From Bryobacterales bacterium (GTDB taxonomy: Bacteria > Acidobacteriota > Terriglobia > Bryobacterales > UBA6623): a stretch of 64,000 bases of DNA. A model generated the notes under the pieces. That model had not been told where the DNA came from. It made no database searches and worked only from the letters and a program-made list of their open reading frames with translations. Of the stretch, positions 8,086-18,277 are shown one piece after another (position 1 is the first letter of the stretch; every line of letters starts with the position of its first letter). The DNA lies in the NCBI GenBank assembly GCA_028819235.1, contig JAPPMC010000154.1, positions 1 through 64,000 on the forward strand, read 5' to 3'. Position numbers and translations under genes: made by a program.

Positions 8086-10890
8086 ATGCGGAGAGGTCCA
8101 GAATGGAGCACGGCAGCAGTAGCGCTGGGCGCACTCCTCTCCGCAGTGCCCCTCAAGTCGACGGCCGCGGTCTCGGCGCAAGAGCACTTTGAGCGCAGCA
8201 TCCGGCCACTTCTGCAGGCCAAGTGCGCGGCCTGCCACGGGCCCGGTACTCGCATGGGGGGCTTGGACCTGACGAGCGCCTCGGGCGTGGCACGCGGGGC
8301 GGATTCGGGACAGGTTGTGGTCCCGGGCAAGCCAGGCGATAGCCGCCTGATCTTGGCCGTGGAATACGGGTCCGACATCAGGATGCCTCCCACGGGCAAG
8401 CTGCCCGACCACGAGATCGCCGCGCTGCGAGATTGGGTGCTGCAGGGCGCCGTCTGGCCCGGCGGGCCGGATTCCCAAGTGGTCGGGCCAGAGAGCGCGC
8501 ACTGGAGCTTCCAGCCGATCCGCGACACCCATCAGCCCGACGTGAAGGGAAGGAACTGGGTCCGGACGCCGGTCGATGCCTTCATCCTTGCCCGGCTCGA
8601 GAGCGAGGGTGTCCGGCCGGCTCCCTCCGCAAGCAAGCTGGACTTGCTGCGGCGCGTGAAGTACGACCTGCACGGGCTGCCCCCCAGCCGTGAGGAGACT
8701 CTCGGCTTCTTGGAAGACGACAGCCCGGACGCGTTCGAGCGGCTGGTCGACCGACTGCTCGCTTCGCCGCGCTATGGAGAGAAGTGGGGACGCCACTGGC
8801 TGGACGTCGCACGCTACGCAGAATCCTCGGGCCTGGACGACGACATCAAGCTGCCGCACGTATGGCGGTATCGCGACTACGTGATCGAGGCGTTCAACGA
8901 AGACCTGCCCTTCGACCGGTTCATCCTCGAACAGCTCGCCGGCGATCTGCTGCCCGCGGACCCGCAGGGCACGGTCAACCGGAGGGGCATCATCGCCACA
9001 GGTTTCCTAGCCGTGGGGCCCAAGCCGCTGGTCCAGCAGGACAAGGTCCAGTTGCGCTATGACGTCGTGGACGAGCAGATCGATGCCGTAGGCAAGGCCT
9101 TCCTTGGCCTGACCATCGCCTGCGCGCGCTGCCATGACCACAAGTTCGACCCGATTTCGACCCGGGACTACTACTCGTTGGCGTCAATCTTCGCCAGCAT
9201 CCAGAACTTTGAGGACATCGGTGAACTGGTCTCGAAAGTGCATTTTGAGCCGCTCGTGCCTGGGTCCGAGTACGAGACCTACAGAGAGAACCGCAAGAAG
9301 GCCGAGAACCGTGACGCTTGGATCGAAGCCGCGGTGGAGCTCGCCGTGTACCGGAATGTTGTCGAGGTGTCCGGCCCCCGGCTGGCCGAGTACATGCTGG
9401 CAGCCCGAAGAGTGTACGACGACGGCGAGGACTGCGGAACTGTCGCCGCGGAAGAGGGCATTAGCAGCCACATTCTCCAGCGGTGGGTCACCTACTTGCG
9501 CCCGGCGGACGTGCTTCGCCTCTATCTGGAACCTTGGTACGAAGCGCCTAGGGACCAGGCGGAGACCTTGGCGCAGTCGTACGAAGACCGGTTCCTCGGA
9601 CGGGGCCGGGCCGAGATCGCCGTGCTGGAGTCGTGGCTCGAAGAAGCGGCCAAGGCCATCCGGGCCGACGAGCATCCACCCGAGCGGGATCGATTCTCAG
9701 CATCGGACGATCGGCTGTTCGCCGAGGTGGCCTTTCAGGCCGACCAAATGGGTGAAGGCGCCGCGGACATCGACGGTCCGTTCTCTGTGGCCGAGGCAGA
9801 ACGCGAGAGTCTCCTTGGCGAAGGAGCAAGGAACTCGATCGAGGCCATGCGTCGGGAGATCGAGATTCTCAAGGCCAAAGCGCCGCCCGAGCCGGACATG
9901 GCGTATGCCGTCAAGGAGGGCGAGAGCGTCGAGCAGCGCGTTTTCCTTCGCGGCAGCTACCGCAGCCCGGGAGATCCCGTGCAGAAGGGCTTTCCGGCCA
10001 TCTTGGCAGGTGACAGCCCGCCCCAGATCACGGCAGGCAGCGGCCGGCCTGAGCTGGCCCGCTGGCTGGCGCAGCCCACAAACCCACTCACGGCGCGGGT
10101 GGCTGTGAACCGGTTGTGGCTATGGCACTTCGGGCAGGGCCTCGTCCGGACGCCCAACAACTTCGGCATCCGCGGCCAGCCGCCGACGCATCCAAAACTG
10201 CTGGACTACCTGGCGCGACTCTTCATCGAGAGCGGCTGGTCGGTCAAGGCCGTGCACAGGATGATTCTGGCTTCCAGCACCTATCGCATGAGCGCCGATC
10301 CCACCGAGCGAGCGCTTCAAGCAGACCCGGAGAACGCTCTGTGGTCCCGGTTCGGCCGAAGGCGTCTGACGGCCGAGGAAATGCGCGACTCGATGCTTGC
10401 AGTTGATGGAGCGATCGACCTGACGGTCGGCGGCAGTGTCTCAAAGACCCTGGATTCGTATGGCTCGGAGGAGCCCTTCTTCCACCCGGACCGCTCCCGT
10501 CGGCGGACAGTCTACATCCCGCTGTACCGAAATAAGCTCCCCCCGGACCTGACCCTGTTCGACTTCGCAAACTCGACGACGAGCCTCGGGCAGCGCTCGC
10601 AGTCGACGATCGCACCGCAGGGGCTGTACCTTATGAACAGCGGTTTTGTGGACACGCGCGCCCGCGCACTTGCCCGGAGCTTTCTGGCTGAGCCCGTCTC
10701 GTCCGATCGCGAGCGGCTCGCCGATGCGTACTGGTCCGTGCTCGCACGGCCCCCTTCCGAGGAGGAGGCGGAGCGCCTGCTGGCATTCCTGTCGCGCTAC
10801 CCGCTCGACGGGAGCGAGGCACGCGTCACGGCTTGGACCGGGCTGTGCCGTGTCCTTCTCGCCTCCAACGCATTCCACTACGTGAACTGA
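8086..10890 (+). CDS. Secreted PSCyt1-DUF1549-DUF1553 cytochrome-like protein
   Basis: A 934-residue exported protein of the architecture common in Planctomycetota and Acidobacteriota. A signal peptide (MRRGPEWSTAAVALGALLSAVP...) is followed by a cytochrome-c-like PSCyt1 domain with heme-binding motif CAACHG (about residues 45-50), then DUF1549 (about 160-370, with the conserved CARCHDHKFDPI motif), a middle helical region, and DUF1553 (about 620-890, with TARVAVNRLWLWHFGQGLV). The two CxxCH motifs suggest covalently bound heme and an extracytoplasmic location. Its biochemical activity is not established. A DUF1501 gene follows after 15 bases and is almost certainly co-transcribed, the standard arrangement. 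A paralogue lies at 56.5 kb. Confidence 0.9.
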   Translation: MRRGPEWSTAAVALGALLSAVPLKSTAAVSAQEHFERSIRPLLQAKCAACHGPGTRMGGLDLTSASGVARGADSGQVVVPGKPGDSRLILAVEYGSDIRMPPTGKLPDHEIAALRDWVLQGAVWPGGPDSQVVGPESAHWSFQPIRDTHQPDVKGRNWVRTPVDAFILARLESEGVRPAPSASKLDLLRRVKYDLHGLPPSREETLGFLEDDSPDAFERLVDRLLASPRYGEKWGRHWLDVARYAESSGLDDDIKLPHVWRYRDYVIEAFNEDLPFDRFILEQLAGDLLPADPQGTVNRRGIIATGFLAVGPKPLVQQDKVQLRYDVVDEQIDAVGKAFLGLTIACARCHDHKFDPISTRDYYSLASIFASIQNFEDIGELVSKVHFEPLVPGSEYETYRENRKKAENRDAWIEAAVELAVYRNVVEVSGPRLAEYMLAARRVYDDGEDCGTVAAEEGISSHILQRWVTYLRPADVLRLYLEPWYEAPRDQAETLAQSYEDRFLGRGRAEIAVLESWLEEAAKAIRADEHPPERDRFSASDDRLFAEVAFQADQMGEGAADIDGPFSVAEAERESLLGEGARNSIEAMRREIEILKAKAPPEPDMAYAVKEGESVEQRVFLRGSYRSPGDPVQKGFPAILAGDSPPQITAGSGRPELARWLAQPTNPLTARVAVNRLWLWHFGQGLVRTPNNFGIRGQPPTHPKLLDYLARLFIESGWSVKAVHRMILASSTYRMSADPTERALQADPENALWSRFGRRRLTAEEMRDSMLAVDGAIDLTVGGSVSKTLDSYGSEEPFFHPDRSRRRTVYIPLYRNKLPPDLTLFDFANSTTSLGQRSQSTIAPQGLYLMNSGFVDTRARALARSFLAEPVSSDRERLADAYWSVLARPPSEEEAERLLAFLSRYPLDGSEARVTAWTGLCRVLLASNAFHYVN

Positions 10891-10905
10891 TCCCGACACA
10901 CAGCC

Positions 10906-12342
10906 ATGCCAGCGAAGCCAAGCCCAAGCGAGATGTCGCGACGCGCCATTCTGCGGCGCTCGGCGCTGAGCTTCGGGATGTTGGGGCTGGCGGGAATGGT
11001 CGCTCTCCCGACGAGGCGCGGCGCGGCAAGCACAACCGAACCGCTGGCCCCCCGGGAGCCGCACTTCCCGGCGCCGGCGAAGCGGGTCATCTTCCTGTTC
11101 ATGCACGGCGGCGTGTCGCACATCGACACCTTCGACCCCAAGCCGCGCCTGGACCGGGACGACGGAAAGCCCATGCCGATAGCGCTGGAACTGGCATTCT
11201 CGAGAAACCTCGGCAACCTGATGCGGTCGCCGTTCGAGTTCCGGCGACATGGCCAGAGCGGCATCCCCGTCAGCAGCCTGTTCCCGAACGTCGCCGGCTG
11301 CGTGGACGACCTGTGCGTGATCCGCTCGATGGTCGGCGACGGGGTAGACCACGGCGGGGCGATGCTGCAGCTGCACACCGGCTCCTTCACTTTCACGAGG
11401 CCCAGCGTGGGTTCGTGGGTCCTATACGGGCTCGGCACGGAGAACCGAAACCTGCCCGGCTTCGTGACCATTAAGCCGACCCTGTGGCACGGCGGGGCCA
11501 AGAACTGGGGGTCGGCGTTCCTGCCGGGCTCCTATCAGGGAACGCCCATCGGCAACTCGGCCGCCAGCCTGAACGAGCTCCGCGAGGCACCCATCGAGCA
11601 CCTCACGAACACGACGCGCACGCCCGGGCAGCAGAGGTATGAACTTGAGATGCTCGCTGAAATCAATAGGCTCCACCGCCTCGACAAGCGGCACGATCCC
11701 AGCCTGGAGGCGCGAATCCAGTCCATGGAGCTCGCGTTCCGAATGCAGATGGAGGCGCCCGAGGCCTTGTCTGTCGAGGGCGAGTCGGAAGCCACAAAGC
11801 AGCTCTACGGGATCGACGAAGAAGTGACCCGGGACTTCGGGTGGCAGTGCCTGCTGGCCCGCAGGCTGGCCGAGCGGGGAGTGCGCTTCATTCAGTGCTC
11901 GCACTCCGGCTTCGAGGAGAAGTGGGACCACCACAACGCGGTTGCGCGCCGGCACCATGCGAGCGCGCGCGAAGTGGACAAGCCCATAGCCGGCCTACTG
12001 AGGGATCTGAAGGCGCGTGGCATGCTCAGCGAGACGCTGGTCATCTGGGCGGGGGAGTTCGGCCGAACACCTTTCACAGACCAAGGAGACGGGCGGGACC
12101 ACAACCCGTACGGCTTCACGATCTGGATGGCTGGGGGAGGCTCGAGGCCGGGGACGGTCTACGGGGCCACGGACGAGTTTGGCTACCACGCGGTTGAGAA
12201 CCGCATGCACATCCACGACCTGCACGCGACGGTGCTGCACCTGATGGGGCTGGACCACACCAAGCTGACGTACCGCTTCGACGGGCGGGACTTCCGGCTC
12301 ACCGATGTGCATGGCAGAGTGGCTGAGGACATCTTGGCCTGA
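10906..12342 (+). CDS. DUF1501 protein with Tat signal
   Basis: A 478-residue DUF1501 protein, a family with an alkaline-phosphatase/sulfatase-like fold that is usually paired with DUF1549/DUF1553 proteins. The N-terminus MSRRAILRRSALSFGMLGLAGM is a twin-arginine-type export signal; this Met is codon 10 of the listed ORF (position 10933) and may be the true start. Conserved segments include FLFMHGGVSHIDTFDPKPRLD, WAGEFGRTPF, GRDHNPYGFTIWMAGGG and DLHATVLHLMGLDHTKLTYRFDGRDFRLTDV at the end. The Asp/His-rich motifs suit metal binding, but no enzymatic reaction has been shown for the family. It sits directly behind its DUF1549 partner and about 280 bases before the remnants of a toxin-antitoxin module. 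Confidence 0.9.
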   Translation: MPAKPSPSEMSRRAILRRSALSFGMLGLAGMVALPTRRGAASTTEPLAPREPHFPAPAKRVIFLFMHGGVSHIDTFDPKPRLDRDDGKPMPIALELAFSRNLGNLMRSPFEFRRHGQSGIPVSSLFPNVAGCVDDLCVIRSMVGDGVDHGGAMLQLHTGSFTFTRPSVGSWVLYGLGTENRNLPGFVTIKPTLWHGGAKNWGSAFLPGSYQGTPIGNSAASLNELREAPIEHLTNTTRTPGQQRYELEMLAEINRLHRLDKRHDPSLEARIQSMELAFRMQMEAPEALSVEGESEATKQLYGIDEEVTRDFGWQCLLARRLAERGVRFIQCSHSGFEEKWDHHNAVARRHHASAREVDKPIAGLLRDLKARGMLSETLVIWAGEFGRTPFTDQGDGRDHNPYGFTIWMAGGGSRPGTVYGATDEFGYHAVENRMHIHDLHATVLHLMGLDHTKLTYRFDGRDFRLTDVHGRVAEDILA

Positions 12343-12619
12343 GAGACGGCGGGCGTACGGGGGCGCGTTGCCGAGGAAGGCATGCGGGCGACTTCCCCGA
12401 AGACTGCCTGGAGCAGTTTCACCGGGACGGCCGGGACCGAGGGGACAGCCAAACCACCGATCCGGACGGTCGGGGTCCTGCTCTCGCCCGATACGGACAA
12501 GGTGCCCGGACCGGGCGCTACAACCGGTGCGTGGTGGTAACGGGACATCCGTGGGCGGCCAGCACGAAACGGCGCTGCCCGCAGGAAGGTCAGTTGGCGT
12601 TCTCTAGCACTCTCTAGAC

Positions 12620-12902
12620 GTGCCTCTAGCTCCTGTTTCGATAAGGCTGGATCCTGAAGTCCGCGAGCGCTTGAAGCGTCTTGCAAGAAACGTCAGAGGT
12701 CTGCGCACTGGCTGCCGCGTGACGCCGCCGTCCGCCAGAACATCGACCGCGGGGAGGCTCCTGAGGGGTTCCTCCAGCGGGGAGCGGTGGCATGACGGCA
12801 CTGCCAGGAGACCGGTCTGCACGTCACGGGCCAAGAGGTGGCGGCTTGGCTCACCACGTGGGTGACGGCGACGAGCCTGCACCGCCCAAGTGTCACAGCT
12901 GA
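12620..12902 (+). pseudogene. Decayed ribbon-helix-helix (CopG-type) antitoxin
   Basis: Read across frames this region gives a recognisable CopG/RHH antitoxin that pairs with ParE toxins. MPLAPVSIRLDPEVRERLKRLA begins at a GTG (12620). One base appears missing near 12684, after which another frame continues KKRQRSAHWLPRDAAVRQNIDRGEAPEGFLQRGAVA, then a TGA where the family normally has Trp, then QETGLHVTGQEVAAWL, and after a second shift GDGDEPAPPKCHS with a stop at 12900-12902. At least two frameshifts and one nonsense codon make it non-functional as read. The stop overlaps the toxin start, as in intact pairs. Family recognition is from memory of the consensus, not from a search. Confidence 0.65.
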
Positions 12903-13327
12903 TCTGGACAGCGCTCGCACTCGACAACTTGCGGCGCCTGCGGGTATTCCTCCGCGTCAAGAGCCTAGCCGCGGCCCGGCACGCTGCGACCGTAATCGTC
13001 ACTGACATGGAAAGGCTTGCCCGCCACCCTCTGGTAGGCCGTCCTGCATCGGACCATCCAGAGTGTCGGGAACTGCCAATCGACTCTGGCAGCGCGGGAT
13101 ACCTGGCGCCGTGCCGCGTGCAAGACCGGAAAGTGGTCGTGCTCTCTTCACGGTCTGGCCGAGAATTGGACTATCGTCTGGGTCATTTAGCTCCGTTGAC
13201 GGCTGGCGGTCAGGGGCGGTCCAATAGCGGAGCTTGGCAGTCCCGCGGCGGGCGCCAGCCGCGCTCGGGGGCAGAGGGCACGCATACGGGGGACTTCCGG
13301 CGTGGGCACTGCTGGACTTCGGGCTGA
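12890..13327 (+). CDS. ParE/RelE-superfamily toxin, probably degenerate
   Basis: The GTG start at 12890 overlaps the antitoxin remnant. The first about 97 residues follow the ParE plan: SQLIWTALALDNLRRLRVFL at the start, ERLARHPLVGRPASDHPECREL in the middle and VVVLSSRSGRELDYRL where the family usually ends with a segment like VRHQREAGY. Intact ParE toxins (about 95-100 residues) act on DNA gyrase. Here the Tyr/Arg-containing core strand reads GYLAPCRV, the C-terminal His-Arg motif is lost, and the frame runs on for about 48 unrelated residues, implying a lost stop. Together with the ruined antitoxin this suggests a dead module. Similarity is clear for the first 97 residues only. Confidence 0.55.
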   Translation: MSQLIWTALALDNLRRLRVFLRVKSLAAARHAATVIVTDMERLARHPLVGRPASDHPECRELPIDSGSAGYLAPCRVQDRKVVVLSSRSGRELDYRLGHLAPLTAGGQGRSNSGAWQSRGGRQPRSGAEGTHTGDFRRGHCWTSG

Positions 13328-13754
13328 GCGGCGTTGCAACTGCTGGCGGGCCGGTCGGGCTCGGGGGAACAGTTCACCAATTGGCTCTCGAGGCTCATGT
13401 GGACAAGTTCCGAAGCTTGGCGAGCTTGCGCGGTGCAGCTTTGGTGGGATACGCCCAGCTGGGCGTCGAACTCGGGGGGTGCGACCGTCGTGCGAATCTG
13501 TGATGAGGGCCAGAACGGTGCTCAGTAGCTTGCCGCTATTGGAAAGGCGGGCGGGGACATGTGATCACGTGCTGCTGGAGTCGAAGTCGGTAGTTTCGCG
13601 CCAGACGCCATGTCTTCTTCTCAAGAATCGCAAGGATCCTTGCGCATGGCTCACTTTGGACCTACCATGAGGTCGCCCTGTGCTTGAACGCGGGGCGAAC
13701 ACGAATTGGAGCGCACTGCGTTCCAAGCATGGGCAGTGAGGAAAGAGGGGCGCG
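13328..13754. other. Intergenic region upstream of the first TonB receptor
   Basis: About 430 bases without a convincing gene. The ORFs listed here are short, overlap one another and match nothing I recognise. The region should hold the receptor promoter; a TACCAT hexamer near 13668 is a weak -10 candidate. The Shine-Dalgarno-like AAAGAGGGG sits just before the receptor ATG. Confidence 0.35.
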
Positions 13755-16700
13755 ATGAACGCTATTAAGAAGACCGGATGGCTGACGGCCGTGGCATTGC
13801 TCGCTACAGCGGCAACGCACCTGTTCGGCCAAGCCGACACTACGCAGATCTCGGGTTTCGTCCGGGACGCCACCGAATCGGTGATCCCGGGAGCCGCCGT
13901 CACGATCACCAACGAGGCGACACAGCTGACGCGCGAAGTCCAGACTAACGAGTCGGGCTACTACGTGGCCTTGGCCCTGCCGCCGGGCTACTACACGGTC
14001 GCGGCGGAATCTGAGGGTTTCAAGAGGACGCTGAGGACGCAGAACAAGCTCGACTCCAACATCGCCATGCAGGTCGACCTGCGGCTGGAACTGGGCGAAG
14101 TGACCGAGTCCATCGAGGTCGCCGCGGAGGCCATCCAACTTCAGTCGGAGACCGCCACTGTCGGCCGCCTCGTCGAGGAGACGCAGATCAAGAACATCGT
14201 CCTCAACGGCCGCAACCCGCTGTTTCTCGCGCTGCTCAAGCCGGGGGTCACGTCGCGCTCGTCCATCGGGGGCTTCAGCTTCGGCTTGACAAGCGGTAGC
14301 CTGTCCATCAACGGGTCCCGTAGGCAGGACAACATCATCTCGTTCGACGGGGCCGTCAACATGCGGACCCGCTCGAACGGCACGAGCATCGGCACGGCGG
14401 ACCTGGAGACGGTGCAGGAGATCCAGATCCTGACGGCCAACTACAACGCCGAGTACGGACGAGGAATGGCCGGCCAGATCCGATTCGTCACGAAGAGCGG
14501 CAGTTCGGAGTTCCACGGGAGCCTCTACGAGTACTTCCGCAACAACGCCCTAGACGCCAACACGTGGTCGAGGAACCGCGCCGGGCAGGAGCGGCAGGCC
14601 GAGCGCTTCAATCAGTTCGGCTACGTCCTCTCGGGACCGGTCGTGCTGGGTCGATTCAATCGGAACCGCAACAAGATGTTCTGGCTGTGGAGCCAAGAGT
14701 GGGTCACTCGCCGACGGGAGAGGACCTCGATCATCACGGTGCCGTCGCTCCCGATGCGCAACGGGGACTTCTCCGAGCTGCTGTCGCCTGACAACACCTT
14801 CTTCGGCAGGGTGCGCAACGTGATCGACCCCGACTCGGGCGAGCCGTTCGCAAACAATATCGTTCCTCAGGCCAGGCTGAGCCGCAACGGACGCGGCTTC
14901 CTGGCGGCCTACCCGGATCCTGTCCCCGGCTTCCTGCAGGGCACCAACAACTTCATCCAGACACGGCCGCAGCCGGCGGACCAGCGCAAGGACACCGTCT
15001 CGATCGACTACAACATGGCCCACAACCAGAACCTGCGGTTCCGGCTCCAGAACTACAACTACTTCGAGCCGGAGGCCTTCCGCGGCGGAACGGACCGCGC
15101 CACCCGGACGATCGACCGCCCGAACCGCACCTACACGGCCAACCACATCTGGACGGTCTCGCCGACGCTGATCAACGAATTCCTGGCCTCGATCAGCTAT
15201 GACCGCGTCTACCTCGAGGTTCCGGTCACGTCCCGACTCGACCGCGGAACGTACGGCATCGACTACCCGTACATCTATCCGGAGCGGAAGGAGATCCCGA
15301 TCAAGATTCCGACCATCAACATCCAGAACATGGGGCGGGTGGACGGAGGGCCCTATCCCGCCTTTTCGTCAGGACCCATCTACCAGATCTCGAACAACAT
15401 CACGAAGATCGTGGGCAACCACTCGATCAAGTTCGGCGGTCGCTTCGAGAGGGCCGGCCAGAACGACTTCGACCAGATCAACGTGTCGGGCGTGCCGGGC
15501 GGCACCAACAACCAGAACGGACGGTTCGTGTTCGACGACCGGCGCTTGGGGGCGCCCTCGACTGGCGTGGCCGTCGCGAACGCGGCGGTGGGACTGTTTT
15601 CCACGTACGCCGAGATTGGCCAGCGGGCGTACACCCCGTACCGGGGGATCATGGGCGAGTTCTTCGTCCAGGACTCTTGGAAGCCCACTCCGGACCTGCG
15701 CATCGAGCTTGGTGTGCGGTACTCGGTAATGACACCGTACTTCTACAGCCTTTGGCGCAACATGGCGGTGTTCGATCCGGCCAGCTACGACCCTTCCAGA
15801 GCGGCCGTCATGGACCCCCAGACCGGCAACGTGATCGGCGGGGACCGTTACAACGGCGTCCGGATCCCCGGCAAGGGCTGGCCGGAAGCGGCGTTCGGTC
15901 GGGTCGCCATCGCGGACAGCGGGGAGTTCGACCACCTGTTCACGGGCGGCACGAAGTACTGGGGCCAGGTGCAGACCAGGGAGTTCCAGCCGCGCATCGG
16001 CATTGCGTACAAGATTTCGGACCGCAGCGTCGTGCGGGCCGGCCTCGGGCGGTACCTAGCCCGACCCGGAGTCGCCGACAACGTGTTCCTCGGCGGCAAC
16101 CCTCCCTTCCAGCCGATGGTCTCGGTGTCCGCCGGGCTGGCCGACAATCCCGGAGCGGGCGAAGCCACGGGCTTCCCCCAGTTCTTCATGACCCAGGATC
16201 CGGTCTACCGAATCCCCGCGTCCTACATGTGGAACATCTCCTTCCAGAGGGAGGTCGGATTCAAGACCCTTCTGGAGGTGGGCTACGTGGGGCGCACAGC
16301 CACTCACATGGAGCGTGTCCGGGACATCAATCAGTTGCCGCTGGGAACGCTGCTGAGGCCTGAGCTGGACGGCGTTAATCCGAACTACCTGCGCCAGTAC
16401 AAGGGCTTCGCCAACATCATCCTCGGCGAGAACGCGGCGCGGTCCGAGTACAACGGCCTGCAGTTCAACTTGACCAGGAGATTCAGCGACGGCCTCAGTT
16501 TCGGGGCCGCCTACACTTACTCCTCGTCGTGGGACAACGCCGACAATCGCCGGGACCGCATCTGGAACAGCGCGGACGATACCAACTTCTGGGGACCCGC
16601 GGACTACGACGTCCGGCATGCCTTGGTCCTGAACTGGGTCTACGAGGTGCCCCTCATGCGGAACTCCGCCAACCGAGTGGCCAAAGCCGTGGTAGGCGGA

Positions 16701-17183
16701 TGGACTGTTTCCGGTGTCATGCAGTATCAGACGGGATTCCCGCGAACGGTAGGCAGGAACAGCGACTACGCCGGAATCGGCGACAACTCGTTCCAGCCGT
16801 GGGAGGTCGGCGGCGACCCGAAGCTGCCCCGCAGCCAGCGGGGCTTCTCGCAGGGCCGCGGCGACGACGTGTACTTCTTCCGGACCACGACCTCGGGCGG
16901 CGACCGGCTCTTCAACGCGCCGGCGGCCGGCACGTTCTCGCAAACACAGCATCGGAACCAGTACATCCGGCAGCCGAACCGGCAGAGCTGGAACCTGGGA
17001 ATCTTCAAGGACTTCTCCGTGTCCGAAGGGCAAACGGTGACGCTGCGCTGCGAGATGTTCAATTTCCCGAACCACCCCAACTTCTCGAGCGTGAACACGA
17101 ACCCGGTCAGCGCGACCTTCGGCAAGGTGACTTCGAAGACTTCGAATCGCAACCTCCAGCTCAGCCTGCGCTACTCGTTCTAG
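13755..17183 (+). CDS. Oar-like TonB-dependent outer-membrane receptor
   Basis: A 1142-residue outer-membrane receptor of the type expanded in Acidobacteriota. A signal peptide (MNAIKKTGWLTAVALLATAATHLFG) leads into a carboxypeptidase-regulatory-like beta-sandwich (about 30-115: TQISGFVRDATESVIPGAAVTITN), then a plug domain (about 125-240, with GSLSINGSRRQDNIISFDGAV and QILTANYNAEYGRG), then a long 22-strand-type barrel ending in the aromatic C-terminus LSLRYSF. The ATG is preceded by AAAGAGGGG. Such receptors use TonB energy to import large ligands, often oligosaccharides or peptides; the ligand here cannot be predicted and no ExbB/ExbD/TonB or SusD-like gene lies nearby. A second receptor at 38.8 kb is a distant paralogue. 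Confidence 0.92.
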   Translation: MNAIKKTGWLTAVALLATAATHLFGQADTTQISGFVRDATESVIPGAAVTITNEATQLTREVQTNESGYYVALALPPGYYTVAAESEGFKRTLRTQNKLDSNIAMQVDLRLELGEVTESIEVAAEAIQLQSETATVGRLVEETQIKNIVLNGRNPLFLALLKPGVTSRSSIGGFSFGLTSGSLSINGSRRQDNIISFDGAVNMRTRSNGTSIGTADLETVQEIQILTANYNAEYGRGMAGQIRFVTKSGSSEFHGSLYEYFRNNALDANTWSRNRAGQERQAERFNQFGYVLSGPVVLGRFNRNRNKMFWLWSQEWVTRRRERTSIITVPSLPMRNGDFSELLSPDNTFFGRVRNVIDPDSGEPFANNIVPQARLSRNGRGFLAAYPDPVPGFLQGTNNFIQTRPQPADQRKDTVSIDYNMAHNQNLRFRLQNYNYFEPEAFRGGTDRATRTIDRPNRTYTANHIWTVSPTLINEFLASISYDRVYLEVPVTSRLDRGTYGIDYPYIYPERKEIPIKIPTINIQNMGRVDGGPYPAFSSGPIYQISNNITKIVGNHSIKFGGRFERAGQNDFDQINVSGVPGGTNNQNGRFVFDDRRLGAPSTGVAVANAAVGLFSTYAEIGQRAYTPYRGIMGEFFVQDSWKPTPDLRIELGVRYSVMTPYFYSLWRNMAVFDPASYDPSRAAVMDPQTGNVIGGDRYNGVRIPGKGWPEAAFGRVAIADSGEFDHLFTGGTKYWGQVQTREFQPRIGIAYKISDRSVVRAGLGRYLARPGVADNVFLGGNPPFQPMVSVSAGLADNPGAGEATGFPQFFMTQDPVYRIPASYMWNISFQREVGFKTLLEVGYVGRTATHMERVRDINQLPLGTLLRPELDGVNPNYLRQYKGFANIILGENAARSEYNGLQFNLTRRFSDGLSFGAAYTYSSSWDNADNRRDRIWNSADDTNFWGPADYDVRHALVLNWVYEVPLMRNSANRVAKAVVGGWTVSGVMQYQTGFPRTVGRNSDYAGIGDNSFQPWEVGGDPKLPRSQRGFSQGRGDDVYFFRTTTSGGDRLFNAPAAGTFSQTQHRNQYIRQPNRQSWNLGIFKDFSVSEGQTVTLRCEMFNFPNHPNFSSVNTNPVSATFGKVTSKTSNRNLQLSLRYSF

Positions 17184-18277
17184 CGCAACACTCAGCGAGG
17201 CCGACAGCGCTTGCGCAGGCCGCGTCCGGTACCGGCGAGGATCCGTTTCGACAGGTCGGTGTCCCGCCGAAGAGACATCGAAGACGATTGGATTCCGGTA
17301 AGAGGGGACTCCCCGGTCCGCTGCGGAATACGGCGGGCACTCGTGCCGCACGGGCCGTCCTAGCGGTCGCCTACGCGACCCCGGTTGCAGTTCCGAGGCC
17401 CGAACAGATCGGACTCTGTCAGGGCAGCCTGCCTCGCGGTCCCGTTCGGGGACGGCGAGGCGGAGCTGTGGAGCACGCCCCTGCTGCACCGCAGCCGCCT
17501 GTGGTACGCGGCGCCGTCCTCGGCGGCAGCGGTGCAAGACTCTTCCCTGTTGGAATGCGGCGCTTGTCGCCGCTGCCTGGATGCTCGGCCGTGATGCGGT
17601 CAATTCAATTCCGAGGACATGCGTTCGGGGCAAAATCACGTCGGGTGCAGGATTCGCCACCTCAGCCCCTCTTGAGCTCCCACCTGCCCACTACCCCGGA
17701 CCAGGAAGAGAAGGGTCCCTAATGGCTCAGCTGCGATGCCCTGACCGGCGACCCCCGCGATCCGCCTTCAGGACGCAGAATGCTCGAACCGTCCCCCCGG
17801 CTACGGCGGCGCAGGTATCGCCGAACCTTGATGACGGACAAGCTGCCGAAGAGATCACAGAAGAAGGCCAATGCCACCCAGCGGGCGACGCAGATGGCGG
17901 GCATGCGGAAGTAGCCGGGCGTTTGGCTGTCGTGCGACCGCCTGCGCATCCAAGTCCGAGAAGGCGGTCAACAAACTCGTCACCGACGGCGAGGGTCTGC
18001 CGGCCTTCACCGACTGCCCGCCGAGAACCGGCCGCACTTGCGCACGACCAGTCCTGTGCGCATCGCCCGTCAGTCCGCAGGTCCGACTGGTCGTAGAGCA
18101 CGGCCACCCACGATCGTGGCGGCACGACGCCCAGCCGCAATCCAGGAGGGTCGACTTGGGCTCTCGCTGCCACCCGCACCGTTTGTCGCACGGCACTCAA
18201 CTCCACCGACGGCCCTCCTCCTGTGCGCGGACCTTCGTCCCAGGGCCCAATGGGCGCTGATACACTTCAAACCTGAG
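17184..18277. other. 1.1 kb gene-poor stretch
   Basis: No convincing gene. Several overlapping ORFs on both strands have shadow-like composition. A minus-strand ORF at 17719-17949 reads MPAICVARWVALAFFCDLFGSLSVIKVRRYL, which has hydrophobic character, but it is short and unsupported. The listed TPR ORF extends back to 18038; I do not accept that extension because its residues are Arg/Pro-rich and unlike the TPR protein itself. Confidence 0.4.

Noticed and set aside
16056-17660. 534-residue minus-strand ORF opposite the first TonB receptor
   Set aside because: Shadow of the receptor reading frame.
17719-17949. Short hydrophobic minus-strand ORF that could be a transposase or membrane remnant
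   Set aside because: Only 76 residues, no motif I can name and no supporting neighbours.
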